Source: IDS-8 sp040902105 (GTDB lineage: Bacteria > Pseudomonadota > Gammaproteobacteria > Steroidobacterales > Woeseiaceae). Taken from it: a stretch of DNA of 23,756 bases. The notes below the pieces were generated by a model. That model had not been told where the DNA came from, made no database searches, and worked only from the letters and a program-made list of their open reading frames with translations. Made by a program: the position numbers and the translations under genes. Of the stretch, positions 5,638 to 14,398 are shown in pieces; the stretch's first letter is position 1, and each line of letters opens with the position of its first letter. Where the stretch lies: the NCBI GenBank assembly GCA_040902105.1, contig JBBDXW010000046.1:1-23756 (forward strand), in the 5' to 3' direction.

Positions 5638-7755
5638 TTACGCGGTGCGCTGCGACAGCAGCCGCGTGCCGGCAATCTCACTTCGCAGAATCGCGGAGAT
5701 CTTGTCCGCCTGCGTCGGGCGGCCGATCAGGAAACCCTGTGCGAGGTCGCAGTCGCAGCCCTTCAGAAATTCAAATTGCCCGATGGTTTCGATGCCCTCG
5801 GCAGCGACCTCGATGTCGAGGCCGCGCGCCATGGCAATCGCTGCGCGAACGATGCGCTGATGACCGCCGTTTTCGACGAGATCCCCGATCAGCGACGGGT
5901 CGAGAATGAAACTGTCGATGACGCCGTTGTCGAGCGAGCGGAACGAAACGTCTTGCGTGCCGAAATGGTCCAGTGACAGGCGAACCCCGAGCGACCGCAA
6001 TCCCTTCAGGGTTGCGAGTTCCGCGGATCGGGAACGAACGAGATCGCCGTTGCTGATTTCAAGTTCGATGCAGCCGGCATCGAGTGACGTATTTGCCAGC
6101 GACCGGGACACTGTGTCCACCAGCCGGCCATGCAACAGCTGTTGCGGTGACAGATTTATCGCCATTGCGAGGTCCGGCAGCTCGAACTGGCGCTGCCAGG
6201 ATGCAAGTTGCCGGCAGGCCATGTCGATTACCCATTCGCCCGCGGAGTGGATCAGCCCGCTGCTTTCGAGGATCGGGAGGAATCGCGCCGGCGGCAGCAG
6301 GCCGAAGGTCGGGTGCTGCCACCTGAGCAACGCCTCCAGTCCGATCAGGCGGCCGCTGCCGACTTCGATTCGCGGCTGATAGTGCAGAACGAACTCGTTG
6401 CGCACGAGTGCATGCCGCAGGCCCAGCTCGAATTCCTCGCGTTGTTCGAGCTGGCTGTTCAGTGCTTCGGAGTAAAACTGGAACCTGCCGCCGCCGCGCT
6501 TCTTCGACTGATACATGGCAAGGTCGGCAGCTTTGACCAGTCTCTCGGCATCGTCGCCGGCATCGGGGTAGATGGCGATGCCGATGCTCGGCGTTGCGTA
6601 CACTTCGCTGGCCTTCACCTGGTATCGCTCCGACAGCACGAGCACCAGTTTTTGCGCAGCGGCGGCCGCATTCTGCGACTCGCCGAGATCCTCGAGACAG
6701 ACGACGAATTCATCGCCGCCCCAACGGCCGGAAAAATCGCCGATGCGCAGGTGCCTGTTCAGCCGCTCGCCCACCTGCCGCAATAGCTCGTCGCCGATGT
6801 CATGCCCCAAAGTGTCGTTCACCGACTTGAAGCGGTCGAGATCGATGAACAGGACCGCGATTTGTTTGCCGTTGCGCCGGCTTCGCCCGATGGCCTTCTC
6901 GAGCTGGCGCATGAACAGGCTGCGATTCGGCAGCAGCGTCAGTTCGTCGAATTGCGCGCGCTTCTCGAGTTCGACGGTCCTGCGCATGACGTCGGTGACG
7001 TCGCGAAAGGTGATAACGCCGCCGGCGAGCGAGCGGGCGCCGTCATAGAGGCCCTGGCCGTTGATACTGAGTATCACGTCCGCGCGTCCGGGCGAGTCTC
7101 CGGCCGGCCGATACACGGCGACCTGGTTGGAGAATTTCTGGCCTTTGCGGACTTTGACCAGGGGCAGTTCGGCGTCGTCGATCGGCGTCTTGCCGTCGGC
7201 GGCGACGTTGCAGAAAGTGAGGTTCCAGCGTGGCGGCAGATGTTGCCTGGGCCCGAGGCCCAGTATGGATCTTGCTGCTGGATTGATATCCAGAACATGC
7301 CCGCGCGTGTCGACGACGATGACGCCGTCGTTGATGCTTTTCAGGATGGAGAGAACCGTTCCGTCGGCAGCGGAGAGCTTCGCCTGAAGTTTGTGCCGGC
7401 GATGCGCATGGTCGAGCACCTCCTTCAATTCGCGATCGTCTGCATCGTCGGTGCAGATATAACCCTGTGCGCCCATGCGCACCGCGGTGATGCCCTGCTG
7501 CTCCTTCCCGCGGCTTGTCAGCGCAACCAGCGGGTAGGCCCGCATCGACTGGATGAAGGTTTGCATCTTTTGCACCGGCCGCAACGCGCCCGCGCCGGCG
7601 TCGAACAATACCAGCTGGATTCCGGGCACATCCGGCGGCGCCGAAAACGCCTCCGAACGGACGAGGCTCGTACAACAGGACCGGTCCTGCAGTCTTGCCA
7701 GGAAGCCGGCCGCAAACCCGTCACTGCTGAAGTACAGAATCGAATGTCCTGCCAT
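5638..7755 (-). CDS. Receiver-like/PAS/GGDEF/EAL cyclic-di-GMP protein
   Basis: This 705-residue cytoplasmic protein has a receiver-like N-terminus (about 5-118), a PAS domain (about 131-255), GGDEF (about 262-430) and EAL (about 440-695). GGDEF is intact at 346-350 with a feedback I-site R337-x-x-D340 at the correct spacing, so it should make c-di-GMP. The EAL domain keeps E474 of EAL, N534, E566, E653 and Q673, but the loop normally DDFGTG is D596-H597-F-G-T, and the catalytic lysine of LKID is I617. Phosphodiesterase activity is therefore doubtful. The receiver has a possible phospho-acceptor Asp52 but lacks the usual acidic pair and the GY-x-x-K lysine. There is no membrane segment. ATG 7755 lacks a strong ribosome site. 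Confidence 0.93.
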   Translation of the reverse strand: MAGHSILYFSSDGFAAGFLARLQDRSCCTSLVRSEAFSAPPDVPGIQLVLFDAGAGALRPVQKMQTFIQSMRAYPLVALTSRGKEQQGITAVRMGAQGYICTDDADDRELKEVLDHAHRRHKLQAKLSAADGTVLSILKSINDGVIVVDTRGHVLDINPAARSILGLGPRQHLPPRWNLTFCNVAADGKTPIDDAELPLVKVRKGQKFSNQVAVYRPAGDSPGRADVILSINGQGLYDGARSLAGGVITFRDVTDVMRRTVELEKRAQFDELTLLPNRSLFMRQLEKAIGRSRRNGKQIAVLFIDLDRFKSVNDTLGHDIGDELLRQVGERLNRHLRIGDFSGRWGGDEFVVCLEDLGESQNAAAAAQKLVLVLSERYQVKASEVYATPSIGIAIYPDAGDDAERLVKAADLAMYQSKKRGGGRFQFYSEALNSQLEQREEFELGLRHALVRNEFVLHYQPRIEVGSGRLIGLEALLRWQHPTFGLLPPARFLPILESSGLIHSAGEWVIDMACRQLASWQRQFELPDLAMAINLSPQQLLHGRLVDTVSRSLANTSLDAGCIELEISNGDLVRSRSAELATLKGLRSLGVRLSLDHFGTQDVSFRSLDNGVIDSFILDPSLIGDLVENGGHQRIVRAAIAMARGLDIEVAAEGIETIGQFEFLKGCDCDLAQGFLIGRPTQADKISAILRSEIAGTRLLSQRTA

Positions 7756-8050
7756 CTGCGCTGTCTTTTCCCGTTTTCAGCCCGCCCTTGGCGCTGTGCT
7801 TATTGTCTTCGGGCGGGATTCACATGTGCGATAGTTGTATTTCTTGCTTGTTATTATGGTTTTTTTTCTCGCGTGCCGCCTGCTGCAAGCGCTGCGTCGA
7901 CAAGGGCCACCGGGATAATACCAGAACCGGCCCAAAACTCAGTCTGAAATCAACGCTTTGCCGCGAAATATCGATCGGGTCCGCAGAGGCCCTCAAACCC
8001 TTGGCGCAGATGGGACGTCAAAGTACACAGAGCATGTGGAGATTTAGCCA
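7756..8050. other. Divergent intergenic region, no gene seen
   Basis: These 295 bases separate the GGDEF/EAL gene (leftward) from the sigma factor gene (rightward) and must hold promoters for both. The stretch around 7826-7870 is markedly AT-rich, with an eight-T run at 7859-7867 or so, compared with the GC-rich surroundings. I could not define a convincing -35/-10 pair or an ECF-type GGAAC/TCTGA pair with the proper spacing. No open frame here has coding character and no repeat was seen. Confidence 0.6.
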
Positions 8051-8641
8051 TTGGAAGCGCAATTGGCCCGGGGCGCGCGCGAACGGCGCGAGGTCACGCC
8101 GGTGACGGAGGAGACATCGAGCGATGAGCTCGTCTGGTTGCAGAAGGCCCGGAATTCGGATACGTCCGCGTTCGAGTCCTTATACAGGCGGCACGTCGAC
8201 AAGGTCTACGGGCTGTGCCTGCGCATGACGGGCAATGTCAGCGAAGCGGAGGACTGCACGCAGGAAACGTTTATCCAGGCGTGGCGCAAGCTGGACCGGT
8301 TTCGCGGCGACAGTACGTTCGGCACCTGGCTGCATCGCGTGGCGGTCAACACAGTGCTTGGACGAATACGGAAGTCGCGCCGCGAGCGCGACCGGATTCG
8401 CGCCGTGACGGAGGTGGCACCGCTCAACGAAGCAATCGGCGACAGCGGCGGTCTCCGCGACCTGGAAAAGGCAATGGATGAGTTGCCGAGCGGCGCCAGG
8501 CACGTTTTCGTTCTGCACGCGGTGTATGGCTACAGCCACGACGAAACGGGCGAGATGCTGGGAATTGCAAGCGGCACGAGTAAAGCACAGTTACACCGGG
8601 CACGCAGGCTGCTGGCGCAACAACTGAACATGGGCATGTGA
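8051..8641 (+). CDS. ECF-type RNA polymerase sigma factor (RpoE-like)
   Basis: This 196-residue sigma factor has only regions 2 and 4. Region 2 runs from about 41 to 106 (FESLYRRHVDKVYGLCLRM, then DCTQETFIQAWRKLDRFRG and STFGTWLHRVAVN, which bind core polymerase and the -10). Region 4 runs from about 138 to 190 (LPSGARHVFVLHAVYGYSH, then the helix-turn-helix GIASGTSKAQLHRARRLL that reads the -35). TTG 8051 is chosen because GGAG at 8038-8041 is well spaced; GTG 8102 would shorten the protein by 17 residues and is possible. The next gene encodes a membrane protein that is probably its inhibitor. Target promoters are unknown. Confidence 0.93.
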   Translation: MEAQLARGARERREVTPVTEETSSDELVWLQKARNSDTSAFESLYRRHVDKVYGLCLRMTGNVSEAEDCTQETFIQAWRKLDRFRGDSTFGTWLHRVAVNTVLGRIRKSRRERDRIRAVTEVAPLNEAIGDSGGLRDLEKAMDELPSGARHVFVLHAVYGYSHDETGEMLGIASGTSKAQLHRARRLLAQQLNMGM

Positions 8642-8689
8642 ACTTCGGGCCATTGAACACTGGTCACGGAACACGGGCAAGGGTGAAGC

Positions 8690-9289
8690 ATGAACGAATC
8701 TGACGAAGGCAACATAGACTACGAGCGCGACGAGTTGATGCTGGCGGCCCGCAGGCTGCCGGGGGGCATTGCGCCCGGACGGGACCTGTGGCCCGGCATC
8801 GAGAACGCCATTGCAGAAACGGCGGCGGAGCCGTCGCGCGGCCTGCCCGGGTGGAACCGGATTTTCGCGCAGGCCGCGGCCGTACTCCTGCTGGTCGGGG
8901 GATCGTCGGGTATTACCTGGCTCGCGATGAATGAAGACGCGCAGACGGTTGCTGGCGAACCCGGTGCCGAGACGCTGCAGTTCCAGCCCGTGGCGGGAAG
9001 CTTCGGCAGCCAGTACCACCTGGGTCCCGAGTTCATGGAGGCCAGAAACAATCTTGCCTTCAGGCTGGACGAAGAACTCGAACGGCTGTCGCCCGAAACG
9101 CGGCAAGAGGTGCAATCGAACCTTGCAGCGATTCGCGCGGCAATCAATGAAATCAACCTGGCGCTTGCCGACGAGCCGGACAATGCATTGCTGCAGGGGC
9201 TCCTGCTAAGTGCATACCGTGACGAACTGACATTGATGCGGCGCGTCGACGGGCTGGCGAGCTCCGGCATGCGTCGCAGCGACATTTGA
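8690..9289 (+). CDS. Putative anti-sigma factor, single membrane span
   Basis: This 199-residue protein sits directly after the sigma gene, with AAGGG upstream of ATG 8690. Residues 1-56 are soluble and acidic, with a WPGIENAI segment (34-41). Residues about 58-80 form one hydrophobic span (IFAQAAAVLLLVGGSSGITWLA). The remainder, about 81-199, is predicted to be periplasmic and contains a helical, charged region (about 115-160). The layout (cytosolic N-terminus, one span, outer domain) and position are typical of ECF anti-sigma factors. No zinc anti-sigma motif (H-x3-C-x2-C) is present; the protein has no cysteine. The role is inferred from context. Confidence 0.75.
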   Translation: MNESDEGNIDYERDELMLAARRLPGGIAPGRDLWPGIENAIAETAAEPSRGLPGWNRIFAQAAAVLLLVGGSSGITWLAMNEDAQTVAGEPGAETLQFQPVAGSFGSQYHLGPEFMEARNNLAFRLDEELERLSPETRQEVQSNLAAIRAAINEINLALADEPDNALLQGLLLSAYRDELTLMRRVDGLASSGMRRSDI

Positions 9290-9344
9290 AGACAACCGAC
9301 TATCAATCGATTCCCAATCGATCTGGAATCGGAGTAGAGGAATT

Positions 9345-10235
9345 ATGAAAGTTACCGTGAAAATTTTGCTGGTCGCCGGCCTGACTCTCATCCTTGCAGA
9401 AACGGCAGCGGCCGAGAGTGTCGAGCGGACGCTCGATGCTGCTCCCGACGGCATTGTCACCGTTGAAAATACGGCCGGCTCCGTCGACGTGCGCGCGTGG
9501 TCGAGAAACGAGGTCGAGGTTACCGGCGAGCTGGGCCGCGACATTGAGGAACTGGTCTTCGAACGCGACGGCAACGAGATCAGGATCGAGGTGCGGATCC
9601 CGCGCAGGGACAACTCCCGCATACACAGCGAGCTGGAAATCCGTGTGCCGGAACAAAGTTCCGTCAACGTTTCCGGTGTCAGCGCGGATGTAGACGTTCG
9701 TGACGTGCGGGGAGACCTGCGACTGAGTTCCGTCAGCGGCGATATAGACGCGCAAGGCTTTGAAGCGGATATCGACATTGAAACCGTCAGCGGCGACGTG
9801 GGGGCGCAGGGTCGGGACAAGGAAGCTACTTCGCGATTCAATACCGTGAGCGGTGACATTGACGTGCAGGCCGTTGCCGGCGATATCAGCGTCAATTCGG
9901 TAAGCGGCGACCTGTCGGTGGTCGAGAGCTGGTTTGAGCGGGCCCAGCTCAATACGACCTCGGGCGACATCGTTCTGCGCGCCGCCCTGGTCGGCGATGG
10001 ACGGCTGGACATCGAAACGATCAATGGCGATCTCGACGTGAACTTCGACGGAGAAGTCTCGGCACGATTCGATATCGAGACCTTCAACGGCGATATCCGC
10101 AACTGCTTCGGCCCCGAGTCGGTCCGAACCAGCCGCTACACGCCGGGGCGCGAACTGAAGTTCACCGAAGGCAGCGGCGCGAGCCGCGTGACCATCCAGA
10201 CCCTGAATGGAGACCTGCGCCTCTGCCGCGATTGA
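9345..10235 (+). CDS. Secreted DUF4097-type beta-repeat protein
   Basis: This 296-residue protein has a signal peptide (MKVTVKILLVAGLTLILAETAAA, cut near residue 23) and a GAGG ribosome site before ATG 9345. From about 40 on it consists of short beta-strand repeats with recurrent (S/N)GD turns at 131, 149, 169, 187, 206, 227, 248 and 288, about 18-21 residues apart, as in the DUF4097/putative adhesin family that folds as a beta-helix or solenoid. Two cysteines near the end (254, 294) could form a disulfide outside the cytoplasm. It follows an ECF sigma/anti-sigma pair, a common placement for this family, and may be a regulon member or envelope sensor. Function is unknown. Confidence 0.85.
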   Translation: MKVTVKILLVAGLTLILAETAAAESVERTLDAAPDGIVTVENTAGSVDVRAWSRNEVEVTGELGRDIEELVFERDGNEIRIEVRIPRRDNSRIHSELEIRVPEQSSVNVSGVSADVDVRDVRGDLRLSSVSGDIDAQGFEADIDIETVSGDVGAQGRDKEATSRFNTVSGDIDVQAVAGDISVNSVSGDLSVVESWFERAQLNTTSGDIVLRAALVGDGRLDIETINGDLDVNFDGEVSARFDIETFNGDIRNCFGPESVRTSRYTPGRELKFTEGSGASRVTIQTLNGDLRLCRD

Positions 10236-10240
10236 CCGGC

Positions 10241-10356
10241 ATCGCCCGCTGCCGCGGGCTCCAACAGCGTAATGGAATCGCAGGCGCCGACAGGATCGCC
10301 GGAACGAAATCGCCGGCGCCGAAAGGATTGCTGTTGGAGCCCGCGAAGCGGGCGAT
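10241..10356. repeat. REP pair (inverted) before the asmA-like gene
   Basis: An inverted unit at 10241-10268 (ATCGCCCGCTGCCGCGGGCT, then CCAACAGC) and a forward unit at 10330-10356 (GCTGTTGGAGCCCGCG, then AAGCGGGCGAT) face each other 61 bases apart. They are reverse complements except in the variable centre. Bases 10236-10443 hold these repeats and the likely promoter of the next gene, with no coding sequence. Confidence 0.85.
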
Positions 10357-10388
10357 TCCGATCCCACGTAAAACCCCGGGCCATACCG

Positions 10389-10416
10389 GTTTACCCCTCC
10401 GATTATTTGCTATGCT
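10389..10416 (+). promoter_or_regulatory. Probable promoter of the AsmA-like gene
   Basis: An extended -10, TGCTATGCT (-10 hexamer TATGCT at 10411-10416), lies 28 bases upstream of ATG 10444. A weak -35 (GTTTAC, 10389-10394) is 16 bases away. The extended TGn motif compensates for the poor -35. It sits just downstream of the REP pair. Confidence 0.45.
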
Positions 10417-10443
10417 TTCCGTACTTCGCCAAGGGTTGGACCG

Positions 10444-12606
10444 ATGAGCCGTGTGCTGAAAATTCTGCTGATTTTTATCGCAGGCGTGGTTGGCATTGTC
10501 GTTATTGCCGCCATTGCCCTGTTGCTGTTGTTCGATCCGAACGATTTCAGGGACGATATTTCCGCAAAAGTCACCGAGGCGACCGGCCGCGAGTTTGCGA
10601 TCGAGGGCAACCTCGGTCTCAGCCTGTTTCCGTGGCTCGCCGTGGAGATCGGGCGAAGCACGCTCGGCAATGCCGAAGGTTTCGGCGATCAACCCTTCGC
10701 AAGTTTTGAAGAGGCGCGCCTGAGCGTGCGGCTGATGCCGCTGATCTTCCGCCAGGAGGTGACGGTAGGCACCGCTTCGCTGGATTCGCTGCTGCTGAAT
10801 CTCGCGGTCGCGGCCGACGGCTCGACAAACTGGGACGATCTTGCCGAGGCCGGCGAAGCGGCGCCTGAGGAGCCGGAAGAAGCCGGCGACGAACTCGCAT
10901 CGCTCGACATTGCCGACGTTCGCGTGAGCAACGCGCAGATTTCATACAACGACGCGCAGGCGGGCAGCCGTTACGCGATCAGCGGGCTGTCACTGCAAAC
11001 CGGCCGAATCGCGGGCGATCTGCCGTTCGATGTGGATGCCGAATTCGACTTCACGGCCGATCCGGGCGAGCTCGGCGGCCATTTGACGATCAGGGGCGCG
11101 ACCACGCTCGGCAGCGCGTTCGACCGGCTGACGCTCGAGAACTGGAACGTGGCAGGGCAGCTCTCCGGCATTGTGGAAGGGAGCCCGGCGGATACGACGG
11201 AATTCGCATTCAGCGCGCCCGGCATCGTCGTCGACATGAATGCCGGGAACGTCACGATGGGTGCGATCAACCTGGCGATCCTGGGGCTCACGATGACGGC
11301 CGACGTTGCTCCGTTCTCCTACGCCGGCACGCCCGAGCCGCAGGCAAGCATTCGGGTCGAGCCATTTTCGCTCAAGGACCTGATGGGCGCGCTGGGCGTG
11401 GAGCCGCCCCTCACGGCCGACCCGGCGGCTTTGACCCGCGTCTCGTTCACTGCCGATGCGGCGGTCGGGGAGACGGCGGTGGCGCTTCGCTCGATGTCGC
11501 TTACGCTCGACGATACGACGCTTACGGGAGCCTTAAGTTATCCCATGACCGAAGACGGCCTCATCGAGTTCGACCTGTCGGCCGACAGCATCAACGTCGA
11601 CGCCTATATGGCGCCCGGCGAAGCGGCGGCCGACGACACCGCGGAAACCAGTCCCGATGATATCGAGATTCCCGTCGACATGATTCGTTCGCTGCAGGCT
11701 CGCGGCAAGGTGACGCTGGATCGCGCCACCTTGTCCGGCATGGTATTCGAGAACCTGGAGCTCGGCGTCAACAGCCGGAACGGCAACCTGCGCCTTTATC
11801 CGGTCGCGGCCGAGCTTTTCGAGGGCACGTACAACGGCGATGTTCGCATTAATGCCGCCGGCGATACGCCGAGCGTTTCGGTCAACGAGAAGATCGCCGG
11901 GGTAAGTCTCACGCCGCTCGCGCGTTCGATGTTCGACCAGGAAAACCTGAGCGGCACGATCGACGGGAGTTTCGTGCTGAGCGGCAGCGGTAACAATCTC
12001 GCGCAGATCCGCAGCGACCTCGACGGCAACATGACGTTCCAGCTGGCTGACGGCGCATGGGAAGGCACGGATGTCTGGCATCAGTTGCGTTCGGCGCGCG
12101 CGTTGTTCAAGAAAGAACCCCCGCCGGAGCGCCGCAATCCGCCGCGGACGGAGTTCTCGTCGGTCATCGCGACCGGCACGGTGACCGACGGCATATTCCG
12201 CAACGACGACCTGCTTGCCGAACTGCCGTTTCTGCAGTTGACCGGTAGCGGCACCGTCGACCTGGTCAAGGCCGGGATCGACTATTCCATGCAGGCGCGG
12301 GTGCTTGAGCGCCCGGAGTTCGTGGACGGCGCGAGTAACGCCGAACTCGAGGATTTCACCGAAGCAGTCATCCCGGTGAAGGTCACCGGAGCGCTCAGTT
12401 CCCCGAGCATCCGTCCGGATATAAACGGCATGTTGAAAGCCGAGGTCAAGAAGGTCGTCGAGGAAAAGCGCGACGAGCTGCAAGAGCGCCTGATGGACAA
12501 GCTTCTGGGCAGCGGCAAGCAAGACGCCGAAGGCGAAGAAGAAACAACGGACGAAGAAGAAAAAGAAGACCTCGAAGATCGCCTGAAAAAGCTTTTCGAC
12601 AACTGA
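10444..12606 (+). CDS. AsmA family protein
   Basis: This 720-residue protein has an N-terminal membrane anchor (about 7-29) followed by a long, mostly beta region expected in the periplasm. AsmA-family proteins are bridge-like proteins linked to phospholipid movement to the outer membrane. Family features are the opening FDPNDFRDDISAKVTEATGREFAIEG at 30-55 and the C-terminal block with SGTIDGSFVLSGSGNNL and LRSARALF. An acidic linker (about 135-150) and an unusually charged C-terminus (EEETTDEEEKEDLEDRLKK) stand out. AAGG at 10431-10434 is the ribosome site. In Pseudomonas an AsmA-family gene also precedes mutY and yggX, which supports the synteny seen here. Confidence 0.92.
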   Translation: MSRVLKILLIFIAGVVGIVVIAAIALLLLFDPNDFRDDISAKVTEATGREFAIEGNLGLSLFPWLAVEIGRSTLGNAEGFGDQPFASFEEARLSVRLMPLIFRQEVTVGTASLDSLLLNLAVAADGSTNWDDLAEAGEAAPEEPEEAGDELASLDIADVRVSNAQISYNDAQAGSRYAISGLSLQTGRIAGDLPFDVDAEFDFTADPGELGGHLTIRGATTLGSAFDRLTLENWNVAGQLSGIVEGSPADTTEFAFSAPGIVVDMNAGNVTMGAINLAILGLTMTADVAPFSYAGTPEPQASIRVEPFSLKDLMGALGVEPPLTADPAALTRVSFTADAAVGETAVALRSMSLTLDDTTLTGALSYPMTEDGLIEFDLSADSINVDAYMAPGEAAADDTAETSPDDIEIPVDMIRSLQARGKVTLDRATLSGMVFENLELGVNSRNGNLRLYPVAAELFEGTYNGDVRINAAGDTPSVSVNEKIAGVSLTPLARSMFDQENLSGTIDGSFVLSGSGNNLAQIRSDLDGNMTFQLADGAWEGTDVWHQLRSARALFKKEPPPERRNPPRTEFSSVIATGTVTDGIFRNDDLLAELPFLQLTGSGTVDLVKAGIDYSMQARVLERPEFVDGASNAELEDFTEAVIPVKVTGALSSPSIRPDINGMLKAEVKKVVEEKRDELQERLMDKLLGSGKQDAEGEEETTDEEEKEDLEDRLKKLFDN

Positions 12607-12642
12607 AGCCGGTGCGGGCGCAAGCAACGTTCTGCAGAGCGG

Positions 12643-12766
12643 CTGCAGGAGCCCGACCGCCATGGATGGCGGGAGTGCAGATCACGCAAGGAGCAGTTAT
12701 CTGCCGCACCGCGGGCGACTGCGCAGACGCTCGGCGAAGTCGCCCGCAATGCGGGCTCCTACAGCG
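12643..12766. repeat. REP pair between asmA-like gene and SRPBCC gene
   Basis: A forward unit at about 12643-12675 (CTGCAGGAGCCCG...GGCGGG) and an inverted unit at 12741-12766 (CGCCCGCAATGCGGGCTCCT, then ACAGCG) flank about 65 bases. These belong to the TAGGAGCCCGC / ATTGCGGGCGAC subtype; the first copy is the more divergent. The second copy ends 2 bases before the proposed start codon of the next gene. Confidence 0.75.
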
Positions 12767-12767
12767 A

Positions 12768-13331
12768 TTGCGGGGAGCGTCACCGGGTCTTCTGCTGCTG
12801 CTGTTCGCGCAAGTGACCGAGCCTGCCGACCTGCGCTCGGTTGAAGTCGAGCGCGAGGACAATCGATACAGCCTGAGATCCGAGGCCTATTTTGCCGCGA
12901 GCCAGGAAGATTTGTACCGCGTCCTCACCGACTACGATCTGTTCGTGCAGTTTTCGAGCCTGTATGTCGAAACGCGGAACGTCGGGGAAAATGACGCGGG
13001 GCAACCGCGGTTTTTTACACGCATGCAAGGTTGCGTGCTGCTTTTTTGCCGATCATTCGTCCGTCACGGCTACTTGTTACTGACGCCGCATTCTGAGATC
13101 GTGGCGATCGCCGACCCGGAGGAAAGCGATTTCGCATACAGCCGCGAACGCTGGCGCCTGGTAAGAGAAGGAGACGGGACGCTGCTTATCTACGATTTTG
13201 ACATGGAACCGGGCTTCTGGGTGCCGCCGGTGATTGGCCCGTATGTGATGAAAAGAACGCTGCGCTCCGGCGCCGGCGATGCAATCGATCGCATCGAAGC
13301 GCTGGCGCTCGGCCGGACGCCGGTCCGATGA
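12768..13331 (+). CDS. Exported START/SRPBCC-like protein
   Basis: The frame is open from 12612, but that upstream part runs through the REP pair, so I place the start at TTG 12768. From there the protein is 187 residues and opens with a signal-like stretch (MRGASPGLLLLLFAQVTEPA). The body resembles the polyketide cyclase/START fold: SEAYFAASQEDLYRVLTDYD at 38-57, then beta strands and a final helix DAIDRIEAL. Two cysteines lie in GCVLLFC at 88-94. It probably binds a hydrophobic ligand outside the cytoplasm, but no ligand can be named. Its stop forms an ATGA overlap with mutY, so the two are co-translated. Alternative starts are ATG 12666 and GTG 12612. Confidence 0.75.
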   Translation: MRGASPGLLLLLFAQVTEPADLRSVEVEREDNRYSLRSEAYFAASQEDLYRVLTDYDLFVQFSSLYVETRNVGENDAGQPRFFTRMQGCVLLFCRSFVRHGYLLLTPHSEIVAIADPEESDFAYSRERWRLVREGDGTLLIYDFDMEPGFWVPPVIGPYVMKRTLRSGAGDAIDRIEALALGRTPVR

Positions 13332-14392
13332 GCGTCGACACGTTTGCCGCACGATTACTGCAGTGGCATGAGGCCAGCGGCCGCAAGGACCTGCCGTGGC
13401 AGCAGCAGCGGACGCCGTACCGCGTGTGGGTGTCCGAGATCATGCTGCAGCAGACGCAGGTGGCGACCGTCATTCCTTATTACGTGCAATTCATGGAATC
13501 GTTTCCGGATATCCTGACGCTCGCGAACGCGCCGCTCGACGAGGTGCTGCAACACTGGTCGGGTCTGGGGTACTACGCCCGCGCGCGCAATCTCTACAAG
13601 GCCGCCGGCGAGATTCGCGACCGGCATGCCGGCGTCTTCCCGGAGCGCTTCGAAGACGTCGTTGCGCTGCCCGGCATCGGCCGCTCGACGGCCGGCGCAA
13701 TCATGGCGCTCGCGCGCGGCGGGCACCATGCCATTCTCGACGGCAATGCCAAGCGCGTACTCGCCCGCTATCACGCCGTCGCCGGCTGGCCAGGCGATTC
13801 CGCCGTTGCTGCGACGCTATGGCAGCACGCCGAGCGACACACTCCGGTTGCCATGACGGCCGCTTATACGCAGGCGATCATGGATCTTGGCGCCACCGTC
13901 TGCACACGTTCGAGACCGGACTGCTTCCGTTGCCCGGTGGCGAGCGACTGCCGCGCGTACGCCGTTGGAAGCCCGGCTGATTTCCCCGGGACGCGCGCGA
14001 AAAAAGCGAAACCGCTGCGACAGACCCACATGGCGCTGGCATGCCGCAATGGTGACGTTTACCTCGAGCGCCGTCCGCCGACGGGCATCTGGGGAGGGTT
14101 GTGGAGCCTGCCGGAGTTCGATCTGGAAGTTGACCTTCTCGCCTGGTGCGATCAGTGGCAGAGCGGCGGGCCGGTCGAGATCGAGCGCTGGACGACGCTG
14201 CGGCACAGCTTCAGTCATTATCATCTGGACATCAGACCGATCGCGGTGCACCTGGACAACACGCACGGCATTGCGGACGCCGCCGCCGGCATCTGGTACA
14301 ACTACACCAAGGCGCCGCCGTTCGGCGTCGCGGCGCCGGTCATGAAACTCATTGAAAATCTCAAGACCAGGGAGCCTCTCCACAAGTCCTGA
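13328..14392 (+). CDS. mutY: A/G-specific adenine DNA glycosylase
   Basis: MutY removes adenine mispaired with 8-oxoguanine. All key residues sit at E. coli numbering: Glu37 (SEIMLQQTQ), the helix-hairpin-helix LPGIGRSTAGAI at 114-125, Asp138 (ILDGNAKR), and the 4Fe-4S cysteines 192, 199, 202 and 208 (C-x6-C-x2-C-x5-C). The C-terminal NUDIX-like domain, which senses 8-oxoG, has LRHSFSHYHL at 291-300. The length of 354 residues is normal. ATG 13328 overlaps the preceding stop. yggX follows after a repeat-filled gap, as in many gammaproteobacteria. Confidence 0.97.
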   Translation: MSVDTFAARLLQWHEASGRKDLPWQQQRTPYRVWVSEIMLQQTQVATVIPYYVQFMESFPDILTLANAPLDEVLQHWSGLGYYARARNLYKAAGEIRDRHAGVFPERFEDVVALPGIGRSTAGAIMALARGGHHAILDGNAKRVLARYHAVAGWPGDSAVAATLWQHAERHTPVAMTAAYTQAIMDLGATVCTRSRPDCFRCPVASDCRAYAVGSPADFPGTRAKKAKPLRQTHMALACRNGDVYLERRPPTGIWGGLWSLPEFDLEVDLLAWCDQWQSGGPVEIERWTTLRHSFSHYHLDIRPIAVHLDNTHGIADAAAGIWYNYTKAPPFGVAAPVMKLIENLKTREPLHKS

Positions 14393-14398
14393 TGCAAG

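Noticed and set aside
6802..7947. 381-codon open frame on the plus strand
   Set aside because: Antisense to the GGDEF/PAS part of the c-di-GMP gene; no motif and no ribosome site.
11533..12663. 376-codon open frame on the minus strand
   Set aside because: Antisense to the AsmA-like gene and extending into the REP region; composition is that of a codon-position shadow.
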